Shown: positions 55,587-64,000 of the stretch, piece by piece
How positions within the stretch are numbered: position 1 is the stretch's first letter
Layout: every line of letters starts with the position of its first letter
NCBI RefSeq assembly: GCF_020171625.1
Contig: NZ_JAIUZY010000003.1
Location: 434,001 to 498,000 of the forward strand
Reading direction: 5' to 3'
Length of the DNA: 64,000 nucleotides
Source of the DNA: Salipiger bermudensis
GTDB taxonomy: Bacteria; Pseudomonadota; Alphaproteobacteria; Rhodobacterales; Rhodobacteraceae
Notes under the pieces: model-generated
The model's database searches: none
What the model saw: the letters and a program-made list of their open reading frames with translations, nothing else
Told to the model about the DNA's origin: nothing
Program-made: the position numbers and the translations under genes

Positions 55587-56789
55587 TCAAGAGAGCGAGA
55601 GCAACCCGCCCGGCTGTCGCCGGATTCGGCCGTCGATCTCGAGATCGGTGAGCGCCGGTGCGACCGCATCGGACGGCGCGGCCAGATCGCGGATCAGCTG
55701 ATCCTCGGCCAGCGGCGCCGGGCCCAGCCGGTCGAGGATCAGTCGGTGAAGCTGCGCGGTCTCCTGAAGGGTGCGGGTCTCGGGCGGGGGCGCGGGGATC
55801 GTGGGCGCATGATCAGCCCCGGGCTGCGCGTCTTGGGCAACCGGCGGCTCGAGCGGCAGGCTCTGCTGGCGCGTCTCGGGCTGGGGTAGCGGCCCGAGAA
55901 CCTCGGCCACATCCTCGGCATTGCGGATCAGCCGCGCGCCGTCGCGGATCAGCATGTTGCAGCCGGCGGCGCGCGCGTCGAGCGGATGGCCGGGCACCGC
56001 CAGCACCTCGCGCCCCTGATCGAGGGCGCAACGCGCGGTGATCAGCGAGCCGGACTTGGCCGCCGCCTCGACCACGACGATGGCCGCCGAGATGCCCGAG
56101 ACGATGCGGTTGCGGGCCGGGAAGTGCCGCGCCTGCGGCTGAAGGCCCATCGCATGTTCAGAGACCAGCGCCCCGCCGCGGGCGCGGATCTCTTCGCCGA
56201 GGCGGGTGTTTTCCGACGGGTAGAGGATATCGACCCCGCCCGCCATCACCGCCACGGTGCCGGTGTCGAGGGCGGCCTGATGCGCGGCGGCATCGACGCC
56301 GCGGGCCAGCCCCGAGACCACGACACGCCCCTCGGCCCCCAGCCCCTGCGCCAGGGCCCGGGCCATGCGGGTGCCCAGAGATGAGGCGTTGCGCGCGCCC
56401 ACCAGCGCCACCGCCGGGCGCATCAGCGGCGCCGTATCGCCAGCAACCCAGAGAAACGGCGGCGGATCATCGATCTCTGCAAGGAGCGGCGGGTAGCCCG
56501 CCTCGCCCAGACAGACGAGCCGCGCGCCATGCCGGCGCGCCGCCGCGATCTCGGCCTGCACCACGCCCTCGGGGCAGATGCTGTAATTTTCCACCCCCGC
56601 GGCGGCCGCGACCCCGGGCAGAGCCTCGAGCGCCGCAGAGGCCGAGCCGTGTTCCGCCAGAAGGCGCCAGTAGGTCGCGACGCCGACGCGGCGGGAACGC
56701 AAGAGACGGAGCCGGTCGAACCGATCCTCTTCCGTGGTGGGTGGGAGTGGGGGGTGAGTGGAAGATGAGCTTTTGCTGTTCTCGGTCAT
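55587..56789 (-). CDS. dprA: DNA-processing protein DprA
   Basis: Binds incoming single-stranded DNA and loads RecA during transformation. The 400-aa protein has an N-terminal helical region. The extended Rossmann domain shows VALVGARNASSLGTRMARAL, VSGLARGVDAAAHQAAL and PSENTRL, then AVPGHPLDARAAGCNMLI. A C-terminal winged-helix domain closes the protein (DRLGPAPLAEDQLIRDLAA). ATG 56789 (MTENSKS) fits better than the 56927 extension, which is Arg-rich. It lies 147 bases upstream of topA on the same strand, as in many Rhodobacteraceae. Confidence 0.95.
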   Translation of the reverse strand: MTENSKSSSSTHPPLPPTTEEDRFDRLRLLRSRRVGVATYWRLLAEHGSASAALEALPGVAAAAGVENYSICPEGVVQAEIAAARRHGARLVCLGEAGYPPLLAEIDDPPPFLWVAGDTAPLMRPAVALVGARNASSLGTRMARALAQGLGAEGRVVVSGLARGVDAAAHQAALDTGTVAVMAGGVDILYPSENTRLGEEIRARGGALVSEHAMGLQPQARHFPARNRIVSGISAAIVVVEAAAKSGSLITARCALDQGREVLAVPGHPLDARAAGCNMLIRDGARLIRNAEDVAEVLGPLPQPETRQQSLPLEPPVAQDAQPGADHAPTIPAPPPETRTLQETAQLHRLILDRLGPAPLAEDQLIRDLAAPSDAVAPALTDLEIDGRIRRQPGGLLSLS

Positions 56790-56892
56790 CCCGTGCCCCG
56801 TCTGCTTGCTGAAGACGGGTGTAGCGCACTCATCCTTAATCACCGGTAAACCGAAAACCGATTTTCCCCTCTCGCGGGTGGGGGCGCTCCGC

Positions 56893-58314
56893 TCAGTTGC
56901 CCGAGCCGCCCACGGTAAGCCCGCCAATCATCACCGTGGGCTGACCCACCCCGACCGGCACCCACTGGCCCTGCTTGCCGCAATTGCCCATGCCGGGATC
57001 GAGCGCCATGTCGTTGCCGAGCGCCCGGATCTGCTGCAGCGCGGTGGCGCCATCGCCGATCAGCGTGGCGCCTTTCACCGGCGCGCCAACCTTGCCGTTC
57101 TTCACGCGGTAGGCCTCGGTGCAGGAGAACACGAACTTGCCGTTGGTGATGTCGACCTGGCCACCGCCGAAGCCCACTGCCCAGATGCCGTCCTTCAGAT
57201 CGCCGACGATATCGGCCGGATCGGTCTCTCCGCCCAGCATGTAGGTGTTGGTCATGCGCGGCATCGGCGCGTGGGCATAGCTCTCGCGGCGGCCGTTGCC
57301 GGTGGGCGCCACGCCCATGAGGCGCGCGTTCTGCCGGTCCTGCATGTAGCCCACCAGCACGCCGTCCTCGATCAGCACGTTCTTCGCGCCCGGCGTGCCC
57401 TCGTCATCCACGGTGATCGAGCCGCGCCGGTCGGGAATGGTGCCATCATCCAGCACCGTGACGCCGGGCGCCGCGACGCGCTGGCCCATCAGCCCCGCGA
57501 AGGCTGACGATCCCTTGCGGTTGAAATCGCCCTCGAGCCCGTGGCCCACCGCCTCGTGCAGCAGGATGCCCGGCCAGCCCGGCCCGAGCACGATGTCCAT
57601 GACGCCGGCGGGCGCCGCCTCGGCCTCGAGATTGACCAGGGCGATGCGCAGCGCCTCGCGCGCCTTGCCCTGCCACGAGTCCGGCGTCATCAGCCCGTCG
57701 AGCAGGAAGCGGCCGCCGCCCGAGGCGCTGCCCTGCTCGCGTCGGCCATTCTCCTCGACGATGACACTGACGGTGACGCGGGTCATCGGGCGGGTGTCGG
57801 TCACGAGGCTCCCGTCGGGGCGCAGGATCGCGACCTCCTGACAGCTTGCGGCGATGGTGGCGGTGACCTGCACCACGCGGGCATCGAGGCCGCGGGCATA
57901 GGCGTCGATCTCGCGCAGCGTGTCGACCTTGACCGGGAAGGACTGGCCGGCGATCGGATCGGCATCGGTATAGAGCGTGCGGTTGGTGCCCTGGGGCGCC
58001 GGGGCGAGAACCCCGCCGCCATCGCCCACCGCCAGCCGGGCGGTCTCGGCGGCGCGCTTTATCGCCGCTTCGGACAGCTCGGTGGAATGGGCGTATCCGG
58101 TGACCTCGCCGTTCACGGCACGCAGGCCGAATCCTTCCGATGCATCGTAGCTCGCGGTCTTGATTCGTCCGTCATCCAGCACCAGCGCCTCGGCGCGGCG
58201 ACGCTCGAGAAACAGCTCTCCGTCCTCGGCCCCCTCCAGCGCGGCGCGCAGTTGCACCAGGGACCGATCGAGGTCAAGCGCTGTTTCAAAGGGGCGGAAG
58301 GGCAGTTCGGTCAT
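56893..58314 (-). CDS. tldD: Metalloprotease TldD
   Basis: Works with PmbA/TldE as a zinc protease that matures modified peptides and degrades unfolded ones. The 473-aa protein has the metal-binding HEAVGH (His253, Glu254, His258) followed by GLEGD, and later GGGQVDITNGKFVFSCTEAY, both TldD hallmarks. pmbA is not in the window. The ATG at 58314 follows GAGG; a perfect FNR-type box lies 17 bases upstream of it. It diverges from the cytochrome oxidase genes. Confidence 0.96.
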   Translation of the reverse strand: MTELPFRPFETALDLDRSLVQLRAALEGAEDGELFLERRRAEALVLDDGRIKTASYDASEGFGLRAVNGEVTGYAHSTELSEAAIKRAAETARLAVGDGGGVLAPAPQGTNRTLYTDADPIAGQSFPVKVDTLREIDAYARGLDARVVQVTATIAASCQEVAILRPDGSLVTDTRPMTRVTVSVIVEENGRREQGSASGGGRFLLDGLMTPDSWQGKAREALRIALVNLEAEAAPAGVMDIVLGPGWPGILLHEAVGHGLEGDFNRKGSSAFAGLMGQRVAAPGVTVLDDGTIPDRRGSITVDDEGTPGAKNVLIEDGVLVGYMQDRQNARLMGVAPTGNGRRESYAHAPMPRMTNTYMLGGETDPADIVGDLKDGIWAVGFGGGQVDITNGKFVFSCTEAYRVKNGKVGAPVKGATLIGDGATALQQIRALGNDMALDPGMGNCGKQGQWVPVGVGQPTVMIGGLTVGGSGN

Positions 58315-58330
58315 GTTTTCCTCGTATTAT

Positions 58331-58344
58331 TTGATCCAGATCAA
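58331..58344. promoter_or_regulatory. FNR-type box between tldD and ctaC
   Basis: TTGAT-CCAG-ATCAA is an exact match to the FNR/FnrL consensus TTGAT-N4-ATCAA. It lies 17 bases upstream of the tldD start and 158 upstream of ctaC. In relatives of this group FnrL controls many respiratory genes in response to oxygen, so control of the aa3 oxidase, tldD, or both is likely. Confidence 0.75.
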
Positions 58345-58501
58345 AAAAGCGCCTTTTTGCCGCAAGCGACCTGGTTTATTTGATGCACGATCTGTGCTTT
58401 TTAAAGAGCGGAACAAGAGGGAGGAGGACTGTTCCAGGGCGCGACGCCCGGATTGCATCCTCCTGCGAACGAACAAGAACGACAACCGGATCAGGTGACA
58501 C

Positions 58502-59380
58502 ATGCGTAAGATTTCGATGCTGACGGGACTCACGTCCAGCCTTCTGGCCGCGCCCGCCATCGCCCAGGACCTGGAAGTGGTCGGCCGTCCCCAGCAGGGG
58601 GGGATCGGCTTTCAGCCGGCCGCCACCGAGCTGGCGCGCGATCTGCATTGGCTCGACGGGATGCTTCTCGTCATCATCACGGCGATCTGTCTTTTCGTCG
58701 TGGGCCTTCTGATCTTTGCCTTCATCCGCTTCAACCGCCGTGCCAACCCGACCCCGGCAAGCTTCACCCACCACACCCCGATCGAGGTGGCGTGGACGAT
58801 CGGCCCGATCCTGATCCTCGTGGTCATCGGTGCGTTCTCGCTGCCGGTACTGTTCAAGCAGCAGGAGATCCCCGAGGGCGACGTGGTCATCAAGGTGACC
58901 GGCTACCAGTGGTACTGGGGCTATGAATATGTCGGCACCGATCTGGCCTATGACGGCTACCTGATCGGCTCGCCCGCCACCGGCGGCGACAACCGCCTGA
59001 CCGACGAGGTCGAGGCGCAGCTGGTCGAGGCCGGCTACAGCCGCGAGGACTGGCTGCTGGCCACCGACACCTCAGTGGTCGTGCCCGTGGGCGCCACCGT
59101 GGTGATGCAGGTGACCGGCGCCGACGTGATCCACTCCTGGACCATTCCCGCCTTCGGCGTGAAGCAGGACGCCGTGCCGGGCCGCATCGCCGAGCTGTGG
59201 TTCAACGCCGAGCGCGAAGGCGTGTATTTCGGTCAGTGCTCCGAGCTCTGCGGCATCAGCCACGCCTACATGCCGATCACCGTGAAGGTGGTCAGCCAGG
59301 AAGCCTATGACGCCTGGCTCGCGGCGTCGCAGGAAGACGGCGGCTATGTCGACGTGCGCCAGTTCCTGGCCAACTCCTGA
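58502..59380 (+). CDS. ctaC: Cytochrome c oxidase subunit II
   Basis: Accepts electrons from cytochrome c through its binuclear CuA centre and passes them to subunit I. The 292-aa protein has a signal peptide (about 1-21), two transmembrane helices (about 55-80 and 98-118) and a periplasmic cupredoxin domain. CuA ligands are visible: His211 in DVIHSW, then Cys246, Glu248, Cys250 and His254 in [15 protein letters not shown] 58502 is the first good start. It heads a cluster with the haem and copper assembly genes and subunit III; subunit I (ctaD) is elsewhere, as is usual in this group. Confidence 0.97.
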   Translation: MRKISMLTGLTSSLLAAPAIAQDLEVVGRPQQGGIGFQPAATELARDLHWLDGMLLVIITAICLFVVGLLIFAFIRFNRRANPTPASFTHHTPIEVAWTIGPILILVVIGAFSLPVLFKQQEIPEGDVVIKVTGYQWYWGYEYVGTDLAYDGYLIGSPATGGDNRLTDEVEAQLVEAGYSREDWLLATDTSVVVPVGATVVMQVTGADVIHSWTIPAFGVKQDAVPGRIAELWFNAEREGVYFGQCSELCGISHAYMPITVKVVSQEAYDAWLAASQEDGGYVDVRQFLANS

Positions 59381-59447
59381 TCCCATTGACCGGCGCCCCG
59401 GAGGCGGGGCGCCGGTATTCTGACTGTCTGACCCAGCAAAGACCCCG

Positions 59448-60398
59448 ATGACCGATCTCAGCACCAACAGCACCCTCGAGACCACGCAGCCCGGCGAGGC
59501 GCAGTTCGGCGATTATTTCGCCCTGCTGAAGCCCCGGGTGATGACGCTTGTCGTCTTTACCGCGCTGGTCGGTCTGCTGGCAGCGCCGGTGCCGGTGCAT
59601 CCGTTCATCGGCTTCTGCGCCGTTCTGTTCATCGCCGTGGGCGGCGGTGCCTCGGGCGCGCTGAACATGTGGTGGGACGCCGATATCGATCAGGTCATGA
59701 AGCGCACCGCCAAGCGTCCGATCCCCGCCGGTCGCGTCGAGCCGGGCGAGGCGCTGGGTCTGGGCCTCGCGCTGTCGGCGTTTTCCTGCGTCTTCCTCGG
59801 GCTTGCGACCAACTGGCTCGCCGGTGCCCTGCTGGCCTTCACGATCTTCTTCTACGCGGTGGTCTACACCATGTGGCTGAAGCGCTCGACGCCGCAGAAC
59901 ATCGTGATCGGTGGCGCCGCCGGGGCCTTCCCCCCGATGATCGGCTGGGCCGCCGCGACCGGATCGGTCGGCATCGAGGCGGTGCTGATGTTCTGCCTGA
60001 CCTTCATGTGGACCCCGCCGCACTTCTGGGCGCTGGCACTGTTCATGCGCTCGGATTACGACGATGCCGGTGTGCCGATGCTGACCGTGACCCACGGTCG
60101 CCGCGCCACCCGCGTGCACATCCTCGTCTATACCGTGCTGCTCGCCGCGCTGGCCATCGGCACCGGCTTCACCTCGATCGGCGGGCCGGTCTACCTCGCC
60201 GTGGCGGTGGTGCTGAACGGGCTGTTCCTCAAGGGCGCGTGGGACATCTTCCGCCGCGACGAGGACGCCTCCGAGGCGGACAACTTCAAGACCGAGAAAG
60301 CCTTCTTCAAGCTTTCCCTGCTCTATCTCTTCGCACATTTCGGTGCCATCCTGCTCGAGGCCGGCCTTGCGCGGTTCGGCCTGGGAGGTTGGGCATGA
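59448..60398 (+). CDS. ctaB: Protohaem IX farnesyltransferase (haem O synthase)
   Basis: Adds a farnesyl group to protohaem to make haem O, the precursor of haem A for the oxidase. The 316-aa protein has about eight or nine transmembrane helices. The prenyltransferase acidic motif is [19 protein letters not shown] (N-x2-x-D-x3-D), with a second polar stretch at [15 protein letters not shown]. It lies 67 bases after ctaC and overlaps the coxF start by four bases (ATGA). Confidence 0.96.
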   Translation: MTDLSTNSTLETTQPGEAQFGDYFALLKPRVMTLVVFTALVGLLAAPVPVHPFIGFCAVLFIAVGGGASGALNMWWDADIDQVMKRTAKRPIPAGRVEPGEALGLGLALSAFSCVFLGLATNWLAGALLAFTIFFYAVVYTMWLKRSTPQNIVIGGAAGAFPPMIGWAAATGSVGIEAVLMFCLTFMWTPPHFWALALFMRSDYDDAGVPMLTVTHGRRATRVHILVYTVLLAALAIGTGFTSIGGPVYLAVAVVLNGLFLKGAWDIFRRDEDASEADNFKTEKAFFKLSLLYLFAHFGAILLEAGLARFGLGGWA

Positions 60399-60571
60399 GC
60401 ATTTCCAAGCAACACGACCTGCACAAGCGCCGCTTTGGCCGCAATGTCGGCGTCGGCCTGCTGCTGGTGGCGTTCATCGTGATCGTCTTCGGCATGACCA
60501 TGGTCAAGGTCACGGGCGGCGACATCTCCGGCGCGCTACACGGCGACAGGGAGGTGCAGGATGGCGGCTGA
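60395..60571 (+). CDS. CoxF-like small membrane protein of the oxidase operon
   Basis: A 58-aa protein (start [17 protein letters not shown]) with one transmembrane helix (about residues 20-40) and short charged ends. Small frames in this exact place, between ctaB and ctaG, are annotated CoxF in Rhodobacteraceae; their function is unproven and they may assist assembly. Its ATG overlaps the ctaB stop by four bases and its stop overlaps the ctaG start by 11 bases, which shows tight coupling. Confidence 0.85.
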   Translation: MSISKQHDLHKRRFGRNVGVGLLLVAFIVIVFGMTMVKVTGGDISGALHGDREVQDGG

Positions 60572-61145
60572 CAACAGGAACAAGACCCTGCTGCAGCTCG
60601 TCGGCGTGGTCGTCTTCATGGGCGCCATGGCCTGGGCCGCGGTGCCGTTCTACAACTGGTTCTGCCGGGTCACCGGCTTTGGCGGCACGACCAACGTGGC
60701 CTCGGCCACGACCGGCACCGTGCTCGACCGCGAGATCAAGATCCGCTTCGACGGCTCCAAGGCGCGTGACTTCCCTTGGGAATTCAAGCCGTCGCAAACC
60801 GAGATGACGATGAAGATCGGTGAGGACGGGCTGGCCTTCTACGAGGCCTACAATCCCACCGACAGGCCGATCGCCGGTCAGGCGAGCTACAACGTCTACC
60901 CCTACGAAGCGGGCGGATATTTCAACAAGATCGAGTGCTTCTGCTTCACCGAGCAGGTGCTGATGCCCGGCGAGCGGGTGCAGATGCCGGTGAACTTCTT
61001 CGTCGACCCCGAGATCGTCGACGACCCGGACGCGAAGCACATCAATCACATCACGCTCAGCTACACTTTCTACGAGATCGACCTGCCCGAAGGCGTGCAG
61101 GCCGCGCTTGATACCAACAACGCGGACGAAAAGTCCGTGAACTGA
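60561..61145 (+). CDS. ctaG: Cytochrome c oxidase assembly protein CtaG (Cox11 type)
   Basis: Delivers copper to the CuB site of subunit I. The 194-aa protein has one N-terminal transmembrane helix (about 9-28) followed by a periplasmic immunoglobulin-like domain. The copper-binding pair is in ECFCFTEQ, and a further Cys lies in the [12 protein letters not shown] region near the membrane. GGGAGG precedes the ATG. It overlaps coxF by 11 bases and is 25 bases before ctaE. Confidence 0.95.
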   Translation: MAADNRNKTLLQLVGVVVFMGAMAWAAVPFYNWFCRVTGFGGTTNVASATTGTVLDREIKIRFDGSKARDFPWEFKPSQTEMTMKIGEDGLAFYEAYNPTDRPIAGQASYNVYPYEAGGYFNKIECFCFTEQVLMPGERVQMPVNFFVDPEIVDDPDAKHINHITLSYTFYEIDLPEGVQAALDTNNADEKSVN

Positions 61146-61170
61146 ACGCCGATCCAACGAGGGAAACGAG

Positions 61171-61971
61171 ATGGCGCACGCTAAGAACCACGACTACCAC
61201 ATTCTGAACCCCTCCGTCTGGCCCTTCGTGGCCTCCGTGGCGGCCTTCGTCATGCTGTTCGGAGCGGTGCTCTGGATGCACGGCAGCGGCCCCTGGATCT
61301 TCCTCGCAGGCTTTGTCGGTGTGCTCTACGTCATGTTCGGCTGGTGGTCCGACGTGATCGCGGAAAGCCGCGTGGGCGACCACACGCCGGTGGTGCAGAT
61401 CGGCCTGAAATACGGCTTCATCCTGTTCATCATGTCCGAGGTGATGTTCTTCTTCGCCTGGTTCTGGTCGTTCTTCAAACACGCCATGTACCCGATGGGC
61501 CCCGACTCGCCCGCGGTCGACGGCGTCTGGCCGCCGGCCGGGATCGAGACCTTCGACCCGTGGCACCTGCCCCTGATCAACACCATGATCCTGCTCTGCT
61601 CGGGCTGCGCCGCGACCTGGGCGCACCACGCCCTCGTGCACGAGAACAACCGCCAGGACATGAAGTGGGGCCTGATCATCGCCATCGTTCTCGGCGTGGT
61701 CTTCTCGGTCTTCCAGGCCTACGAATACAGCCACGCCGCCTTCGGCTTCTCGGGCAACATCTACGGCGCCAACTTCTTCATGGCGACCGGCTTCCACGGC
61801 GCGCACGTGATCATCGGCACGATCTTCCTGTTCGTTTGCCTGCTGCGCCTGATGAAGGGCGATTTCACCCCGACCAAGCACATCGGCTTCGAGGCCGCTG
61901 CCTGGTACTGGCACTTCGTCGACGTGGTCTGGCTGTTCCTCTTCGCCGCCATCTATGTCTGGGGCGGCTGA
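61171..61971 (+). CDS. ctaE: Cytochrome c oxidase subunit III
   Basis: Structural subunit of the aa3-type oxidase that binds lipids and stabilises subunit I. The 266-aa protein has seven predicted transmembrane helices. Family marks are [15 protein letters not shown] near the start, [18 protein letters not shown], the [14 protein letters not shown] helix, and the closing [24 protein letters not shown] precedes the ATG at 61171. It is the last gene of the cluster; a terminator follows, where many relatives have further assembly genes. Confidence 0.97.
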   Translation: MAHAKNHDYHILNPSVWPFVASVAAFVMLFGAVLWMHGSGPWIFLAGFVGVLYVMFGWWSDVIAESRVGDHTPVVQIGLKYGFILFIMSEVMFFFAWFWSFFKHAMYPMGPDSPAVDGVWPPAGIETFDPWHLPLINTMILLCSGCAATWAHHALVHENNRQDMKWGLIIAIVLGVVFSVFQAYEYSHAAFGFSGNIYGANFFMATGFHGAHVIIGTIFLFVCLLRLMKGDFTPTKHIGFEAAAWYWHFVDVVWLFLFAAIYVWGG

Positions 61972-62001
61972 GCCTCGGCTCACCAGCGACACGCTTTCAC
62001 A

Positions 62002-62023
62002 AAGCGGGCCTTCGGGCCCGCTT
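62002..62023 (+). terminator. Intrinsic terminator of the cytochrome oxidase operon
   Basis: AAGCGGGCC-TTCG-GGCCCGCTT forms a 9-bp stem with a TTCG tetraloop, followed by TTCTTTT. It lies 30 bases after the ctaE stop and is convergent with the next gene. Confidence 0.9.
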
Positions 62024-62120
62024 TTCTTTTGCGCCGCCGGCACCGCCCTGCCCCCGGGACACGAAAAAGGCCGGAGCGCCTTTCAGCGCCCCGGCCCCTG
62101 TCGCCTCACATGTCAGCCGA

Positions 62121-63251
62121 TCAGACCAGATCGACCCGCATCAGCCGCTGCGCCAGCCCCTGCACCTCGTCCAGCCAGCGACCCACCAGCTTGGGGTCGG
62201 ACGGCGCCGCCGAAACACCCGGCGCGATCTCGCGGTTCAGCACCGCCTCGATGGCCAGCGACACCGGCACCGAGACCAGACGGCCCATGGCCAGCCCGCG
62301 CTCGTCGCCCCAGGCGTCCATCACCCACGTCTTGTGCCAGACCGCCTCGCCATCCTTCTCGGCCTTCAGCGAGACGCAAAGCACCACCCGGTCGGGCTCG
62401 CCTTCGTCATAGGCATTCTCGGCCAGCAGCTCGTCGGCCAGCTTCGACAGCGCCGCATCGTCCGCTGTCTCGACCGTGGCGAAGATCTCCTTCCACGCCT
62501 CGGCCCAGCCCTCCAGACGCAGCGTGCCGCGCACGAAGTCCTTCACCTGCCAGCCGTCCTCGAAGCCGTACTCCTGCATGAAGGGCAGCGAGTCGCGATT
62601 GGGATAGACCTCGAAGGTCTCGGGCGGATCGAGCGGCGCATCGTAGCGTCCGAGCGCATCCCACGGGCGCGACACGTTCAGCTCCGAGAAGTCCCGGATC
62701 GAACGCGACGGCGAGCGCAGCGCCTTCAGCACCCCCACCGGCGCCCAGGAGAACTTGTAGCGGAAATCGTTGGCCTGTTTCGGCACGCCGCCGCAATAGC
62801 TCAGGAAGCTCAGCGCGTTCTCGGGATCGAAGGCATCGGACTCGCGATAGGCGCGCACGAGGTCATGCGCCATCAGGTGGTCGATCCCCGGATCGAGCCC
62901 GACCTCGTTGACCAGCGCCACCCCGGCGGCCTTGGCCTCGTCCTCGAGCGCTCGCATCTCGGGCGAGATATAGCTCGACGAGACGAAATGCGCACCCTTG
63001 GCGATGGCGATCCTGGCCAGCGGCACGTGCCAGTCCGCGGGCAGCATGGAGACCACCACGTCGCCCGGCTGCACCGCCGATTCCACCGCCTCGGGGGCGA
63101 AGGCGAGGATGCGGTTGGTCAGGTCGCCCACCGCCTCGCGCGCCTTGGTCTCGGTGCGGTTCCACACCATGACATCGTGGCCGTTCTCGATCAGGCGCCG
63201 TAGCCCAGGCACCGCCGAGAGCCCCGTTCCACACCAGTGAATCATGCTCAT
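62121..63251 (-). CDS. Saccharopine dehydrogenase (glutamate-forming, LYS9-like)
   Basis: Interconverts saccharopine with glutamate and aminoadipate semialdehyde. The 376-aa protein has a Rossmann N-terminus (MIHWCGTGLSAVPGLRRLIE; the usual GxGxxG is GTGLSAV), VVSMLPADWHVPLARIAIAKG, and a substrate segment LVNEVGLDPGIDHLMA, which is the LYS9 signature. Its start ATG overlaps the upstream stop by four bases, so it is coupled to the lysine-forming partner. The pair fits lysine breakdown through saccharopine; lysine synthesis in this group uses diaminopimelate. Confidence 0.92.
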   Translation of the reverse strand: MSMIHWCGTGLSAVPGLRRLIENGHDVMVWNRTETKAREAVGDLTNRILAFAPEAVESAVQPGDVVVSMLPADWHVPLARIAIAKGAHFVSSSYISPEMRALEDEAKAAGVALVNEVGLDPGIDHLMAHDLVRAYRESDAFDPENALSFLSYCGGVPKQANDFRYKFSWAPVGVLKALRSPSRSIRDFSELNVSRPWDALGRYDAPLDPPETFEVYPNRDSLPFMQEYGFEDGWQVKDFVRGTLRLEGWAEAWKEIFATVETADDAALSKLADELLAENAYDEGEPDRVVLCVSLKAEKDGEAVWHKTWVMDAWGDERGLAMGRLVSVPVSLAIEAVLNREIAPGVSAAPSDPKLVGRWLDEVQGLAQRLMRVDLV

Positions 63252-64000
63252 GCCTCCGGTTTGTAAGTGTTGAAAGAGTCTCCCGCACGGCCCCAGACGC
63301 CCGCGTCGAGGGCATCGAGCTGCTTCAGCCAGGGCAGGAGTTGCCCGGCGAAGTCGTGGCTGCTTTCGAGCGGCAGCAGCGAGGGAAGGTTGTCGATCGC
63401 CATGACGTCGAGCACCGGCGTGTCGTGCACGCGCAGCACCGGCGCCTCCCAGCTCGTCGCCCGGTCATAGACCTTCACGGGCGAGAAGTCGCTGTCGGGA
63501 TCGCAGGCGATGTCCCCGATCACCGCGAGGGTGCGGGGATCGGTGGGCGCCGAGGCCGGCACGAAGACCGGCGTCCCCGGACGCGCAAGGATGCAGTTGA
63601 GGAACAGCCCGTGGTCGAGCACCTCCGGGAACGGCCCGCCGCTGGCGGTCTCGGCCATGTCCCAGCGGGTGACGGCGACGCCCATCTTTTCGCACAGATC
63701 GCTCGCCCCGGTGCCGACCCGCCCCAGGGCGCCGATGACAATGGCGCGTGGCAGTTCAGCCCCCGTCGCGGCGAGGGCCGCGGCAAGCTCGGCCTCCATC
63801 GCCGCGGCGTCGCCCCAGGTCGAGACCGGGGCACAGACCTCCCCGTTCTGCTGCGCCGTCCACGCAAAGAGCGAGACTGCGGCACCGGCATAGCCGGCCC
63901 AGTAGCCGAAGGCCGCCACGCGGCGCCCCTCGGAATCGACCAGGTATTCGAGATCGTAGAGCGTGCCGCCGCCCGCCGCGAAGCGCTGCAGCAGCACCTG
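63248..64000 (-). CDS. Saccharopine dehydrogenase (lysine-forming, LYS1-like), 5' part beyond window
   Basis: Interconverts lysine plus 2-oxoglutarate with saccharopine. About 250 C-terminal residues are visible; the N-terminus lies past 64000. The segment RRVAAFGYWAGYAGAAV and the nucleotide-binding IVIGALGRVGTGASDLCEKM match the fungal LYS1-type enzyme, and the late FLNCILARPGTPVFV lies in the substrate region. The frame is open through the window edge, so the methionine-like codon at 63997 is internal. It is directly coupled to the glutamate-forming gene. Confidence 0.88.
   Translation of the reverse strand, partial: QVLLQRFAAGGGTLYDLEYLVDSEGRRVAAFGYWAGYAGAAVSLFAWTAQQNGEVCAPVSTWGDAAAMEAELAAALAATGAELPRAIVIGALGRVGTGASDLCEKMGVAVTRWDMAETASGGPFPEVLDHGLFLNCILARPGTPVFVPASAPTDPRTLAVIGDIACDPDSDFSPVKVYDRATSWEAPVLRVHDTPVLDVMAIDNLPSLLPLESSHDFAGQLLPWLKQLDALDAGVWGRAGDSFNTYKPEA

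Overview
The window is a high-GC chromosomal segment, by eye around two thirds G+C, that reads as an alphaproteobacterium of the Rhodobacteraceae/Roseobacter group. The evidence is the ctaC-ctaB-coxF-ctaG-ctaE oxidase cluster, a phaZ/phaC/phasin locus with PhaR-type operators, a DUF1178 gene, an NDUFS4-type complex I subunit gene, the lysC-ptsP pair, and intergenic repeats ending in a GTATTT...GAAGAAG motif. I see no rRNA, tRNA, prophage, insertion sequence or CRISPR array.

Layout. 1-1218: 5' part of a DEAD-box helicase gene that leaves the window. 1520-14420: a divergently transcribed uptake and catabolic cluster. The minus arm holds a class II aldolase, a complete family 5 ABC importer, a D-2-hydroxyacid dehydrogenase and an amidase. 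The plus arm holds a GntR/FCD regulator, an acetylpolyamine-amidohydrolase-like deacetylase, an M20 deacylase and, slightly apart, a class III aminotransferase. A perfect 12-bp palindrome lies in the divergent promoter region. 14560-24900: nagA followed by a run of envelope or stress-type genes (holin-like, META, HdeA-like, HdeD, phospholipase D-like, DUF4239-like, alpha/beta hydrolase, YbjN) with long non-coding gaps. 24584-31190: NDUFS4-like subunit, uvrB, and small secreted or lipoprotein genes. 31191-36511: HNH nuclease, waaA, Nudix, DUF1178, SDR, SnoaL-like and lysC. 36561-45420: ptsP, EcsC-like, GNAT, flavin reductase, SulP transporter, mtnP, LysE and apt.

45672-51890 is a carbon-storage region. 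phaZ (polymer mobilisation) diverges from phaC (polymer synthesis). phaC is followed by two tandem phasin genes, each preceded by a TGCTGC-N3-GCAGCA operator and each followed by a strong terminator. scoA-scoB, for acetoacetate activation, comes next. No phaR gene is visible. 52006-58314 carries an L,D-transpeptidase, topA, dprA and tldD. 58331-61971 holds a perfect FNR-type box and the aa3-type oxidase genes for subunits II and III with their haem and copper assembly factors; subunit I is elsewhere. The window ends in an overlapping pair of saccharopine-pathway dehydrogenase genes, the last cut by the window edge.

The most promising lead for something undescribed is the 1.5-14.4 kb cluster. 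It combines three structurally unrelated C-N hydrolases, an oligopeptide-type importer, an aldolase and a hydroxyacid dehydrogenase under one likely GntR operator. Acetylated polyamines or a related acylated amine are the best guess for the substrate, but the substrate is not proven by sequence. Functional calls come from reading motifs and protein sequence by eye; no database search was run.
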